Below, in pieces: positions 17,250 to 25,316 of a DNA stretch of 64,000 nucleotides (its first letter is position 1; every line of letters starts with the position of its first letter). The notes under the pieces are model-generated. The model searched no databases, had not been told where the DNA came from, and saw only the letters and a program-made list of their open reading frames with translations. Made by a program: the position numbers and the translations under genes. Location of the stretch: NCBI RefSeq assembly GCF_022436705.1, contig NZ_JAKUHT010000003.1, positions 1 through 64,000 of the forward strand, given 5' to 3'. The DNA comes from Nocardioides sp. CFH 31398 (GTDB lineage Bacteria; Actinomycetota; Actinomycetes; Propionibacteriales; Nocardioidaceae).

Positions 17250-18127
17250 CCGCGACGACCGCGACGACCGGCCCGCGGACCGTCCTCGTCACCGGCGTCC
17301 GCGCCAAGACGGGGCTCCCCCTCGCGACGTCCCTCGCCGCGCGGGACGACGTCGTCGTCCGGGGCGGCAGCAGCGACCCGGCGGGCGTCGAGGTCCCGGG
17401 CGTCGAGGCGGTGGCGTTCTCCTGGGACGACCCGGAGCCGTGGGACGCGGCGGTGCGCGACGTCGACGCCGTGTACGTCGTCCGCCCCGACCGCCCCGAC
17501 GCCCCCGCACTGATCGGCAACCTGCTCGCCCGCACCGCTCCCGGCACGCGCGTCGTGCTGCTGTCCGACCTCGACGCGGACCTCGGGGCCGCCGACCGCT
17601 GGTCGCTGCGGGTCGAGGAGGTCGTCGCGACCTCGGGCCGCCCCTGGGTCGCGCTGCGCCCCGGGTGGTTCTCGCAGGTCCTCACCGACCCGCGGTTCTT
17701 CCTCACCGCGATCGTCGAGGACGGCGAGCTGCCCTACCCCGCGGGCGACGGCGCACTGTCGTGGATCGACGCCCGCGACGTCGCCGCGGTCGCCGAGGTG
17801 GCGCTGCTCGACGCGTCGTACGACGGGCGGCTGCTGACCCTGACCGGTCCCGCGGCGTACACGCTGCCGGAGACCGCCGCGCTGGTGTCCGCCGCCCTGG
17901 GACGGCCGGTCGCGCACCGGGACCAGACCGTCGAGGAGGCGGTCAGCGCCTCCGACGAGTTCGTGCGGGCCCTCGAGACGGCCACCTTCGAGCGGGTCCG
18001 GTCGGGCGCGTTCGCCGTCGTCACCGACACCGTCGCCGAGGTCACCGGCCGGTCGGCGCGGCGGTTCGAGGACTACGTCGCGGAGGCCTTCTCCGCGACC
18101 ACGGAGAACAGCGGGTCGCCGGCGTAG
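17246..18127 (+). CDS. NmrA-like NAD(P)-binding protein
   Basis: A 293-residue atypical SDR/NmrA-type protein. After a short Thr/Ala-rich start comes the Rossmann-like VLVTGVRAKTGLPLATSLAA. Further typical segments are a VYVVRPDRPD strand, WVALRPGWFSQVLTDP, and SWIDARDVAAVAEVALLD, as in NAD(P)H-quinone reductase/NmrA proteins. No catalytic YxxxK is evident, so it may act as a redox sensor or as a reductase of unknown substrate. The GTG start overlaps the upstream SDR stop. Its last 55 bp overlap the end of the convergent methyltransferase gene. Confidence 0.85.
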   Translation: MTATTATTGPRTVLVTGVRAKTGLPLATSLAARDDVVVRGGSSDPAGVEVPGVEAVAFSWDDPEPWDAAVRDVDAVYVVRPDRPDAPALIGNLLARTAPGTRVVLLSDLDADLGAADRWSLRVEEVVATSGRPWVALRPGWFSQVLTDPRFFLTAIVEDGELPYPAGDGALSWIDARDVAAVAEVALLDASYDGRLLTLTGPAAYTLPETAALVSAALGRPVAHRDQTVEEAVSASDEFVRALETATFERVRSGAFAVVTDTVAEVTGRSARRFEDYVAEAFSATTENSGSPA

Positions 18128-18687
18128 CGGCCCGACGGGGTGCGCCGCTCGACCCGGGCCGGGGTGAACCCGCCCGCACGGGCGAGGTGGTCGACGACCA
18201 GCGCGCAGTGGCCGGCGTCGTCGGTCTCCAGCCAGGCGCGGACGGCCTTGGTCGGGAAGCAGCGGTTCGAGAAGGTGACGACCACCGGCGCCCCCGGGCG
18301 CAGCACCCGCGCGACCTCGGCGAGGACCCGCACCGGGTCGACGAGGTAGTCGATGGAGACGCAGCACAGCACCGCGTCGAAGGAGTCGTCGGCGAAGGAC
18401 AGCGTCGGGTCGACGTTGAGGTCGTGGACCACCCGCTCCGTCGCCATCGGGTTGGCGGCGAGCTCCTCGGCGTTCATCCCGAGCACCGTCAGCCGCTCGG
18501 GCCGCCGCCGCAGGTGCGAGACCCACGACGACATGAGGTCGAGGACGGCGCCGCCGACGCCCAGCTCTTCGTAGAGGTCGGCGACGGCCCCGATCGCCGC
18601 GTCGTCGATGTGGGTCACGAAGCGCGGCACCGCGTAGAACGCCGCGTCGGGCCCCTCGTCGTACCGCTGGAACCTGCGCTCAGCCAT
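18073..18687 (-). CDS. class I SAM-dependent methyltransferase
   Basis: A 204-residue Methyltransf_11-like protein. Motif I is unusual: VLDLMSSWVSHL replaces the Gly-rich loop, and FDAVLCCVSIDYL, VARVLRPGAPVVVTFSNRCFPTKAVRAW follow as motifs II-III. FVTHIDDAAIGAVADLYEELG before motif I is conserved in a widespread uncharacterised group, recalled from similar proteins. The ATG at 18687 fits that N-terminus. The gene is convergent with, and overlaps by 55 bp, the 3' end of the NmrA-like gene. Its substrate is unknown. Confidence 0.85.
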   Translation of the reverse strand: MAERRFQRYDEGPDAAFYAVPRFVTHIDDAAIGAVADLYEELGVGGAVLDLMSSWVSHLRRRPERLTVLGMNAEELAANPMATERVVHDLNVDPTLSFADDSFDAVLCCVSIDYLVDPVRVLAEVARVLRPGAPVVVTFSNRCFPTKAVRAWLETDDAGHCALVVDHLARAGGFTPARVERRTPSGRYAGDPLFSVVAEKASAT

Positions 18688-18777
18688 GGTCACGAGCGTG
18701 CCAGGACGGCGTGCGCGGCGGCCGGCGCTCGGCGCCTGCCCCCGGCGGGGTGCCCCGGCCGGCCGTAGACTGCGGGC

Positions 18778-19239
18778 GTGAGGGCCGTTCGCGCGATGGC
18801 CGGTGGGCACCGGTCGGCCCGCCGCCTCCCCGTCGTCGTCCTCGGTGTCCTCGTCGGCCTGCTCGGCATGGTCGTGCTCTGCGCCCCGGGCGGCTGCACC
18901 GCCGGCGGCGACTGTCCCGAGGGGGACGCGCCGCCCCCCGCCGCTCACGCCGAGGCCGGGCTGCCCACGGGCGCCCACGCCGAGCACGCCGAGCACGCCG
19001 AGCACGCCGAGCACGCCGGGCACGCCGGGCACGCCGGGCACGAGCCCGCCGCGACCCTGGCGGTGATGTGCCTGGCCCTCGTCGCGGTCGGCCTGTGGCT
19101 CCTGTGGCCCGCTCTCACCCGGAGCACCGGGTTCCTGCGCCTGCCCCGACCCGGCGTCGTCCGACGTCCCGGGCCCGACCCGTCCCCGAGGGGCACCGGG
19201 CCGCCCCCGGCCTGGCAGTTCTCCGTCATCAGGTGCTGA
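18778..19239 (+). CDS. small His-rich membrane protein (DUF6153-like)
   Basis: A 153-residue protein with a basic start, a hydrophobic segment (about 17-35), a Cys-containing GGCTAGGDC stretch, then a tandem tripeptide run of four His-Ala-Glu and three His-Ala-Gly units (about 66-86) before a second hydrophobic helix (AATLAVMCLALVAVGLWLLW). The layout resembles DUF6153 proteins of actinobacteria, but I hold that loosely. His and Cys clusters suggest metal contact. The GTG at 18778 lies 6 nt after a TAGACT -10 hexamer, so the mRNA is probably leaderless. Confidence 0.65.
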   Translation: MRAVRAMAGGHRSARRLPVVVLGVLVGLLGMVVLCAPGGCTAGGDCPEGDAPPPAAHAEAGLPTGAHAEHAEHAEHAEHAGHAGHAGHEPAATLAVMCLALVAVGLWLLWPALTRSTGFLRLPRPGVVRRPGPDPSPRGTGPPPAWQFSVIRC

Positions 19240-19336
19240 GGGGCGCACCGGTCCGTGACGTCACCCCGTGGCGTCCGTCCGACCGCCGTGCCCCGACCCC
19301 GCGACCTCACACCTGACACGACCTCGAAGGACTCCC

Positions 19337-20017
19337 ATGGACATGACCTCCCGCGTCCCCGACTGGCTCACGCCGGTCGCCTGGACCTACATCGCCGCCT
19401 CGCTCGTCAGCGCGGCCTACCTGGGCTGGGCCGTCAGCCGGCTGCCGCGCGGCTCCATGCACCCGGCGACGGCGCTCGTGTGGATCACCTCCGCGCTGTA
19501 CCTCGGCCCCGCGGCCGTCGTCCTCTTCCACCGCTACCGCGACCCCAGCAGCACCGCGGCCCGGGCAGGGGCCGGCCCGGCGGCCCTGGGCGGGCTCCCC
19601 GGCGGCGGGGCCTCGGCCCTGGCCCACCTCGTCGGCGTGCCGCTGGTCATCGCCTCCGGCCTGACGATCGCGGGGATCGACCTCTGGGTCATGATCCTCG
19701 TCATCGGGGCCCTCGCGATCCTCCTGCTGCTCGTCTACGAGCTGGCGCTGACCCGGTCCGCGCAGGCCTCGCGGGCGGCGGAGGGCCGGTCCCGCGTCGC
19801 TGTGCCCGCGGTAGTCGCCGCGGTGCTCACGGTGCTCGCCTTCGACGTCGGCATGGGCGGCTGGATGCTCCTGCTGCACTTCAACGCGTTCATGCCGCCC
19901 GCGACCGAGGGGACCTTCTGGTTCCTCATGCAGATCGGGATCCTGCTCGGGCTGCTCACCGCCTACCCGGCGGTGGCGTGGCTGGCCGGCAGGGGATCAC
20001 GCGCGGTCGCGACCTGA
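19337..20017 (+). CDS. multi-pass membrane protein, DUF4396-like
   Basis: A 226-residue integral membrane protein with about six hydrophobic helices. TALVWITSALYLGPAAVVLFHRYRD near the N-terminus and the C-terminal FNAFMPPATEGTFWFLMQIGILLGLLTAYPAVAWL resemble the DUF4396 family, whose members are found near copper and membrane-stress genes; the resemblance is from memory. The ATG at 19337 has GAAGGA 6 nt upstream. It follows the His-rich membrane protein by 97 bp and may be co-transcribed with it. Confidence 0.65.
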   Translation: MDMTSRVPDWLTPVAWTYIAASLVSAAYLGWAVSRLPRGSMHPATALVWITSALYLGPAAVVLFHRYRDPSSTAARAGAGPAALGGLPGGGASALAHLVGVPLVIASGLTIAGIDLWVMILVIGALAILLLLVYELALTRSAQASRAAEGRSRVAVPAVVAAVLTVLAFDVGMGGWMLLLHFNAFMPPATEGTFWFLMQIGILLGLLTAYPAVAWLAGRGSRAVAT

Positions 20018-20040
20018 ACCACGTCGCCGGACGACGACAC

Positions 20041-20073
20041 CGCCGGCCGGCCCCTGCTCGGGGCCGACCGGCG
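20041..20073. terminator. bidirectional hairpin terminator
   Basis: A 14-bp stem with one mismatch (CGCCGGCCGGCCCC / GGGGCCGACCGGCG) around a TGCTC loop. It lies between the convergent DUF4396-like gene and tRNA-Ser. A perfect 16-bp palindrome (GTCGACCGCGGTCGAC) follows at 20081-20096, so the tRNA side has two hairpins. Confidence 0.6.
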
Positions 20074-20129
20074 GTGCTGCGTCGACCGCGGTCGACGTCA
20101 GGTCCGGATCGTCGTCCTGACCTCTTCGG

Positions 20130-20216
20130 CGGTGGCGGAGGGATTTGAACCCTCGGTGGGGTCGCCCCCACAAACGCTTTCGAGGCGTTCTCCTTAGGCC
20201 GCTCGGACACGCCACC
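20130..20216 (-). tRNA. tRNA-Ser(CGA)
   Basis: Read on the minus strand, an 87-nt class II tRNA begins GGTGGCG and ends CGCCACC plus a G discriminator, giving a perfect 7-bp acceptor stem. The anticodon stem AACGC/GCGTT holds a seven-base loop CTCGAAA with anticodon CGA (plus strand 20180-20182). The long variable arm (TGTGGGGGCGACCCCACCG) is the serine hallmark, and GGTTCAAATCC forms the T arm. CCA is not encoded. CGA reads UCG codons, which are frequent at this GC content. Confidence 0.95.
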
Positions 20217-20279
20217 GCGCGGAACGCTACCCGAGCCCGCCGCTCGCGCGGAAACCGAGGGTGGTCCCGCGCGCAGAGG

Positions 20280-20299
20280 TGTGTGACAGGGGACACACA
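20280..20299. promoter_or_regulatory. possible operator upstream of the dicarboxylate operon
   Basis: A 6-bp inverted repeat, TGTGTG-N8-CACACA, located 18-38 bp before the transporter start codon. Its distance and symmetry suit a repressor site over the promoter. No regulator gene is adjacent. Confidence 0.35.
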
Positions 20300-20317
20300 G
20301 TGCGCTTCACTGAGGCG

Positions 20318-21943
20318 ATGACCGACCTCGGCAAGCATCCCGGTCCCTCCGCCGGCGGCACGCGCACGGACGTCGACCAGGCGTTCATGAGCTCCGCGAC
20401 CTACCGCAGCCTCGGCGAGCAGCAGCTGTCGGCGCGGGAGGAGGCGTTCGAGAAGGGCCGGCGCACGGTCGGCCTGTTCCTCGCGCCCGCGGTGACGCTG
20501 GTGTTCTGGTTCCTGCCGCTCGGCATCGACGCCACCCAGCAGGGGCTCGCGGCCGTCCTGCTGGGCGTGATCGTCCTGTGGATCACCGAGCCCGTGCCGA
20601 TCCCGGTCGGCGGGTTCATCGGCATCGCCGCGATCGTCGTCCTCGGGATCGCCACCGCGGACGAGGCGCTCGCGCCCTTCGGCTCCTCGACGGTCTTCAC
20701 CTTCATCGGCGCGTTCATCCTGGCCCAGGCGATGCTCAAGCACGGCCTGGCGCGGCGGTTCGCGATGTTCGTGCTGAACCTGCCGGGCGTCGGCAGGTCG
20801 TCGTTCCGGGTCATCCTGGCGTTCGGGGCGATCACCTGCCTGCTGTCGGCGTTCGTCTCGAACACCGCGACGGTGGCGATGCTGCTGCCGACCGCGATCG
20901 GCATCCTCACCGTGATCGCGAAGCTCATGCAGTCGCAGGGCGTCGTCGCCGAGGACTTCGACCCGCTCCGGCTGCGGGTGGGCGCCGCCCTGATGCTCAT
21001 GCTGGCGTACGGCGCGTCCGTCGGCGGCCTGCTGACCCCGGTCGGCTCACCCCCCAACCTCATCGGTCGTGGGCTCATCGAGGAGGCCACCGGAGAGCGG
21101 ATCTCGTTCCTCGACTGGATGATCGTCGCGCTGCCGATCTGCGCCCTCATGTTCGTGGCGCTGGCGGTCGTGCTGTTCCTCGTCAACAAGCCCGAGATCA
21201 AGCACCTGGAGGGCATCGAGGAGTGGGTCGCGGCCGAGAAGGCCAAGCTTGGCGGCTTCTCCCGGGCGGAGAAGAACACCCTCATCGCCTTCGTCATCAC
21301 CGTGACCCTGTGGATCCTGCCCGGCATCGTCGGGATCGTCGCCGGCACGGACTCCGACGCCTACCTCGCGACCGGCGACCGCCTCGACGAGGGCGTCGTC
21401 GCCATCCTGGGCGCCGCGCTGCTGTTCCTGCTGCCCACCGACTGGCAGCAGCGAGAGTTCACGCTGCGCTGGTCCGACGCCGCCAAGATCGACTGGGGCA
21501 CCGTCGTCCTGTTCGGCACCGGCATCATCTTCGGCTCGCTGCTGGAGTCGACGGGGCTGGCGCTGACGATCGGCGAGGGGTCCTTCGACGCGCTCGGCCT
21601 CACGAGCGCCCTGGCCATCACGGTCTTCGCCGCGATCCTGGCGATCGTCATCTCGGAGACGACGTCCAACACCGCCGCGGCCGCGGTCGTCGTCCCGATC
21701 ATCATCCCGATCGCGCTGGCCGCGGACGTGAACCCGTTCGTCCCGGCCCTGGCCGCCACCTTCGCGGCGTCGTTCGGCTTCATGCTGCCGGTCTCCACGC
21801 CGCAGAACGCGATCGTCTACGGCTCGGGCGTCGTCCCGATCACGCGGATGATCCGGTCCGGCTTCACCTTCGACATCCTCGGCGCGATCCTGATCATCGT
21901 GCTCCTGCCGGTGATGGTGGCGCTGCTCGGCCTGGGAGGCTGA
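20318..21943 (+). CDS. DASS/SLC13 family anion (dicarboxylate) transporter
   Basis: A 541-residue membrane transporter of the divalent anion:Na+ symporter family. A 50-residue cytoplasmic N-terminus is followed by about 11-12 hydrophobic segments. Typical DASS stretches are VLWITEPVPIPVGGFIGIAAIV, AFVSNTATVAMLLPTA (the first SNT motif) and SETTSNTAAAAVVVPIIIPIA (the second SNT motif), with GASVGGLLTPVGSPPNLIGRG between them. The two Ser-Asn-Thr hairpin tips bind Na+ and the carboxylate. The ATG at 20318 is chosen over the GTG at 20261 because the extra residues are hydrophilic filler. It is followed after 4 bp by a tartrate/malate dehydrogenase gene, suggesting a C4-dicarboxylate cargo. Confidence 0.92.
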   Translation: MTDLGKHPGPSAGGTRTDVDQAFMSSATYRSLGEQQLSAREEAFEKGRRTVGLFLAPAVTLVFWFLPLGIDATQQGLAAVLLGVIVLWITEPVPIPVGGFIGIAAIVVLGIATADEALAPFGSSTVFTFIGAFILAQAMLKHGLARRFAMFVLNLPGVGRSSFRVILAFGAITCLLSAFVSNTATVAMLLPTAIGILTVIAKLMQSQGVVAEDFDPLRLRVGAALMLMLAYGASVGGLLTPVGSPPNLIGRGLIEEATGERISFLDWMIVALPICALMFVALAVVLFLVNKPEIKHLEGIEEWVAAEKAKLGGFSRAEKNTLIAFVITVTLWILPGIVGIVAGTDSDAYLATGDRLDEGVVAILGAALLFLLPTDWQQREFTLRWSDAAKIDWGTVVLFGTGIIFGSLLESTGLALTIGEGSFDALGLTSALAITVFAAILAIVISETTSNTAAAAVVVPIIIPIALAADVNPFVPALAATFAASFGFMLPVSTPQNAIVYGSGVVPITRMIRSGFTFDILGAILIIVLLPVMVALLGLGG

Positions 21944-21947
21944 GGCG

Positions 21948-23021
21948 ATGAGCACCCAGCGCATCGCCGTGATCGGCGGCGACGGGATCGGGCCGGAGGT
22001 CGTCGACGCGACCCGCGCCGTCCTCGACGCCCTCGCCGAGGTCCACTCGCTCGACCTGGCCTACGACGAGTTCGACTGGTCGTGCCGCCGCTACGCCGAG
22101 CACGGCGCGATGATGCCGGACGACGCCCTCGACACCCTGCGGCCGTACGACGCCATCCTGCTCGGCGCCGTCGGGTGGCCGGGCGTGCCGGACCACGTGT
22201 CGTTGTGGGGGCTGCTGATCCCGATCCGACGGACGTTCCGCCAGTACGTCAACGAGCGCCCGATGACCGTCTTCGAGGGCGTCGACTCCCCGCTGCGCCG
22301 CGCCCGACCGGGCACCGAGCCGGGCGGTGTCGACCTGGTCGTCGTCCGGGAGAACGTGGAGGGCGAGTACTCCGAGGTCGGCGGCCGCATGAACCGCGGT
22401 TTCCCCGACGAGATGGCCGTCCAGGAGTCGATCTTCACGCGCGTCGGGGTGTCCCGGATCGCCGAGCACGCCTTCGACCTCGCGAAGCGCCGCACGGGCT
22501 ACGTGACGTCGGCGACGAAGAGCAACGGCATCGTCCACACGATGCCGTTCTGGGACGAGGTGGTGGCCGACGTCGCCGCCGGCCACCCCGATGTCCGCTG
22601 GGACGCCGAGCTCATCGACGCCCTCGCCGCCAAGGTGGTGCTCGAGCCGGAGCGGTTCGACGTCATCGTCGGCTCCAACCTGTTCGGCGACATCCTCTCG
22701 GACCTCACCGCTGCGGTCGCCGGCTCGATCGGCATCGCGCCGAGCGCCAACATCGACCCGACCCGGGAGTTCCCGTCGATGTTCGAGCCCGTGCACGGCT
22801 CCGCGCCCGACATCGCGGGCAAGGGGATCGCGAACCCCGTCGGCACGCTGTGGTCGGCGGTCATGATGCTCGACCACCTCGGCCACCCCGAGGCGGCGTC
22901 CGCGCTCATGGAGGCGATCCGCGAGACCCTGAAGGACCCCGCGACCCGCACCGGCGACCTCGGCGGCAGCGCGTCGACCGCCGAGGTCACCGAGGCCGTT
23001 GTCCAGCGCGTGCGGCGGTAG
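21948..23021 (+). CDS. tartrate dehydrogenase / D-malate decarboxylating dehydrogenase
   Basis: A 357-residue member of the isopropylmalate/isocitrate dehydrogenase fold, TTUC subgroup. Features are IAVIGGDGIGPEVV at the start, LLGAVGWPGVPDHVSLWGLLIPIRR (the tartrate/D-malate wording, not LeuB's), the catalytic Lys/Tyr regions GEYSEVGGRM and ATKSNGIVHTMPFWD, and the metal-binding SNLFGDILSDLTA followed by FEPVHGSAPDIAGKGIANP. It would oxidise D-malate or tartrate with NAD+ and a divalent metal. It is co-transcribed with the DASS transporter (4-bp gap, GGAGG within the spacer region). The two genes form a small D-malate/tartrate utilisation unit. Confidence 0.9.
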   Translation: MSTQRIAVIGGDGIGPEVVDATRAVLDALAEVHSLDLAYDEFDWSCRRYAEHGAMMPDDALDTLRPYDAILLGAVGWPGVPDHVSLWGLLIPIRRTFRQYVNERPMTVFEGVDSPLRRARPGTEPGGVDLVVVRENVEGEYSEVGGRMNRGFPDEMAVQESIFTRVGVSRIAEHAFDLAKRRTGYVTSATKSNGIVHTMPFWDEVVADVAAGHPDVRWDAELIDALAAKVVLEPERFDVIVGSNLFGDILSDLTAAVAGSIGIAPSANIDPTREFPSMFEPVHGSAPDIAGKGIANPVGTLWSAVMMLDHLGHPEAASALMEAIRETLKDPATRTGDLGGSASTAEVTEAVVQRVRR

Positions 23022-23025
23022 CCGG

Positions 23026-23044
23026 GCGCGGCCCCCGGCCGCGC
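23026..23044. terminator. hairpin after the dicarboxylate operon
   Basis: A perfect 8-bp stem (GCGCGGCC / GGCCGCGC) with a CCC loop, 4 bp after the dehydrogenase stop codon and between convergent genes. No T-run, as is usual at this GC content. Confidence 0.55.
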
Positions 23045-23064
23045 TGGCGTGCCGACCCGGCCGG

Positions 23065-24099
23065 TCAGAGGGCGGTCGTGTCGAGGACGAAGCGGAAGCG
23101 GACGTCGTTGCGGGCCAGGCGGTCGAGCGCGATGGCGACCTCCGACGCGGGCAGGACCTCGACGTCCGCGGTGATGCCGTGCTCGCCGCAGAACGCGAGC
23201 AGCTCGGAGGTGCGGTCGACTCCCCCGCTGCCGGAGGAGCTCAGACGCTTCCGCCCGCCCAGCAGGCTCATGGTGTCGACCGACAACCGGCCGAGGTAGC
23301 CGACCGGGTAGAGGACGCCCTCGGTGTCGACGCACGCGAGGTAGGGCTCCAGGTCGTGCTCGACCGCGACGGTGTCGAGGACGACGTCCAGGCTGCTCGC
23401 GGCCGCCGTCATCTGCTCGTCGTCCGTCGACACCACCACGCGCGAGGCGCCGAGGCGACGCGCGTCCTCGACCTTCGCCGCCGAGGTGGTGAAGGCCGTG
23501 ACCTCGGCGCCGAGGGCGGCGGCCAGGCGGACGGCGAGGTGGCCGAGCCCGCCGATCCCGACGACGCCCACCCTGGAGCCCGCCCCGACGCCCTCGGTGC
23601 GCAGCGGCTCGCAGACCGTGATGCCCGCGCAGAGCAGCGGCGCGACGCCGGCCGGGTCGAGGCTCGCCGGGCGTGCGTGGACGAATCGCTCCCGGGCGAC
23701 GTGCTCCCCCGCGTAGCCGCCGAGGGTGCGTGACCCGTCGTGGCGGTCACGGCCCGCGTAGGTGAGGACGACCTCGGCGCACCACTGCTCCTGGCCCTCC
23801 CGGCACCAGCGGCAGTCACCGCAGCTGTCGACGATGTTGCCGACCGCCACCGGATCGCCGACGGCGAAGCGGGTGACCTCCGGACCGACCGCGGCCACCT
23901 CCCCGACGAACTCGTGGCCCGGCACGAGCGGGAAGGCCGCGCCGTCGGTGCTGCGCAGGTGGTGCAGGTCGGTGAAGCAGACGCCGCAGTGGGTGACGCG
24001 GACAGCGACGTCGTCGGGCCGCAGGTCGCGGCGCTCGATCGGCGTGGGGGCGAGGTCGGCACCGGGGCGGTCGGCGAGCAGGGCGGTGGTGCTGCGCAT
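23065..24099 (-). CDS. zinc-dependent alcohol dehydrogenase (MDR family)
   Basis: A 344-residue medium-chain alcohol dehydrogenase. Catalytic zinc ligands are seen in HCGVCFTDLH (Cys about 38) and GHEFVGEV, and the structural zinc Cys cluster in SCGDCRWCREGQEQWC. The cofactor motif is VGVVGIGGLGHLAVRLAAALGAEVTAF. The spacing matches the CAD/YahK-like aldehyde-alcohol dehydrogenase group, probably NADPH-linked. The ATG at 24099 is well supported. It is divergent from a TetR regulator over a 92-bp region containing repeated operator-like sequence, so it is likely controlled by it. Confidence 0.92.
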   Translation of the reverse strand: MRSTTALLADRPGADLAPTPIERRDLRPDDVAVRVTHCGVCFTDLHHLRSTDGAAFPLVPGHEFVGEVAAVGPEVTRFAVGDPVAVGNIVDSCGDCRWCREGQEQWCAEVVLTYAGRDRHDGSRTLGGYAGEHVARERFVHARPASLDPAGVAPLLCAGITVCEPLRTEGVGAGSRVGVVGIGGLGHLAVRLAAALGAEVTAFTTSAAKVEDARRLGASRVVVSTDDEQMTAAASSLDVVLDTVAVEHDLEPYLACVDTEGVLYPVGYLGRLSVDTMSLLGGRKRLSSSGSGGVDRTSELLAFCGEHGITADVEVLPASEVAIALDRLARNDVRFRFVLDTTAL

Positions 24100-24118
24100 G
24101 GCCTATTTCCTAACTGGT

Positions 24119-24184
24119 TGGTTTGTTCTGGCAGCGTGACACCGTTCCCGCCGAAAAGCAACCAACTGGTTTGTTCGCTAGTCT
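24119..24184. promoter_or_regulatory. TetR operator candidates and tetR -10 element
   Basis: TGGTTTGTTC occurs at 24119-24128 and again at 24167-24176. The second copy is part of the dyad AACCA-AC-TGGTT (24160-24171). Immediately after it lies TAGTCT (24179-24184), a -10 hexamer placed 7 nt before the tetR GTG. A repressor on the second site would block tetR; the first site lies 20 bp before the alcohol dehydrogenase start. Confidence 0.5.
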
Positions 24185-24191
24185 GTCCCAC

Positions 24192-24782
24192 GTGACCGCC
24201 GAGCCCGCTCCGACGCCGAAGGGCGAGGCCACGCGCCGGCGCATCCTCGACGCGGCGCTCGCCGAGTTCGCCGAGCACGGCCTCGCCGGCGCCCGGGTGG
24301 ACCGGATCGCCGCCGCGGCGCAGGCCAACAAGGCGCAGCTCTACGCCTGGTTCGGCAGCAAGGACCAGCTCTTCGACGCGGTCTTCTTCGGCTCGCTGCA
24401 CCGGATCATGGACGAGACCCCGATCGACGCCGACGACCTCGCGGACTGGGCCGTCCGGCTGTACGACGACTACCTGCGGCGCCCCGACCTCATCCGCCTG
24501 TCCACCTGGCAGCGTCTCGAGCGGCGGCCGACGGGCCACCTCGTCGCCGACCAGGACCGGGTGGACGCCGAGAAGCTCGCCGCGATCGCCCGGGCCCAGG
24601 AGCAGGGCCGGGTCCGCGCCGGCGACCCGCTGGACGTGATGGCCCTGGTGATCTCGATGTCGATGGCGTGGTCGCCGGTCAGCGGGGTGTGGGCCGCGAC
24701 GGCCGACGAGCCCCCCACCGACCACGAGGCGCGGCGGGACCTGCTGCGTCGCGCGGTCGCCGCGGCGGTGGCGCCGGACTAG
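24192..24782 (+). CDS. TetR family transcriptional regulator
   Basis: A 196-residue TetR repressor. The N-terminal helix-turn-helix reads TRRRILDAALAEFAEHGLAGARVDRIAAAAQANKAQLYAWFGSKDQLFDAVF, and the rest is the all-helical ligand-binding domain (TetR_C_3-like, with WQRLERRPTGH). The GTG at 24192 lies 7 nt after a TAGTCT -10 element, supporting a leaderless start; an upstream in-frame ATG at 24123 would run through the operator region. Divergent neighbour of the alcohol dehydrogenase, its likely target. Ligand unknown. Confidence 0.9.
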   Translation: MTAEPAPTPKGEATRRRILDAALAEFAEHGLAGARVDRIAAAAQANKAQLYAWFGSKDQLFDAVFFGSLHRIMDETPIDADDLADWAVRLYDDYLRRPDLIRLSTWQRLERRPTGHLVADQDRVDAEKLAAIARAQEQGRVRAGDPLDVMALVISMSMAWSPVSGVWAATADEPPTDHEARRDLLRRAVAAAVAPD

Positions 24783-24817
24783 CGCCGACGTCCGTCCGGC
24801 GTCCAGCCGGCGTCGGG

Positions 24818-25282
24818 TCAGTCCCGCCGCCGCTCGGCGAAGAACGCGTCGAGCACCGCGGTGCACTCGTCGGCGAGGACCCCGCTGACGACCTCGGGGC
24901 GGTGGTTGAGGCGACGGTCGCGGACGACGTCCCACAGCGACCCGGCGGCGCCGGCCTTGTCGTCCCAGGCGCCGAGCACCACGCGGTCGACCCGGGCGAG
25001 GACGGCCGCGCCGGCGCACATCGTGCAGGGTTCGAGGGTCACGACCAGGGTGCAGCCGGCGAGCCGCCACTCCCCCCGACGTCGGGCGGCGGCGCGGAGC
25101 GCCAGCACCTCAGCGTGGGCGGTGGGGTCGCCGTCGACCTCCCGCCGGTTGTGGCCGCGGCCGAGGACCTCGCCGGACGCGTCGAGCACGACCGCGCCGA
25201 CGGGGACGTCGCCGACCGCCGCGGCCAGGTCGGCCTCGGCGAGCGCGGCCCGCATCGGGGCGTCCCAGGTGCTGCTGTCCAC
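24818..25282 (-). CDS. tadA: nucleoside deaminase, TadA-like
   Basis: A 154-residue cytidine/deoxycytidylate deaminase-fold zinc enzyme, probably converting A34 to inosine in tRNA-Arg(ACG). The active site is HAEVLAL (zinc His56, proton-shuttle Glu58) and EPCTMCAGA (zinc Cys86, Cys89). [23 protein letters not shown] and the C-terminal [15 protein letters not shown] match TadA. I use the GTG at 25282, which lies 6 nt from a GAGACT -10-like hexamer; the longer open frame reads back into upp. Its 3' end is convergent with tetR. Orthologues act alone, so lack of an operon is normal. Confidence 0.9.
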   Translation of the reverse strand: MDSSTWDAPMRAALAEADLAAAVGDVPVGAVVLDASGEVLGRGHNRREVDGDPTAHAEVLALRAAARRRGEWRLAGCTLVVTLEPCTMCAGAAVLARVDRVVLGAWDDKAGAAGSLWDVVRDRRLNHRPEVVSGVLADECTAVLDAFFAERRRD

Positions 25283-25316
25283 CGTCCGAGTCTCGCCGAC
25301 CACTACGCTGCCCCGC
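25283..25316. promoter_or_regulatory. divergent tadA/upp promoter region
   Basis: A gap of 34 bp between two divergent start codons. TACGCT (25304-25309) lies 7 nt before the upp ATG. On the other strand GAGACT (plus 25289-25294) lies 6 nt before the tadA GTG. Both transcripts would start at or next to the start codon. Confidence 0.45.

Noticed and set aside
20130-20216. tRNA-Ser as an integration (att) site for a genomic island
   Set aside because: No integrase, no repeat of the tRNA 3' end and no compositional change on either side were seen.
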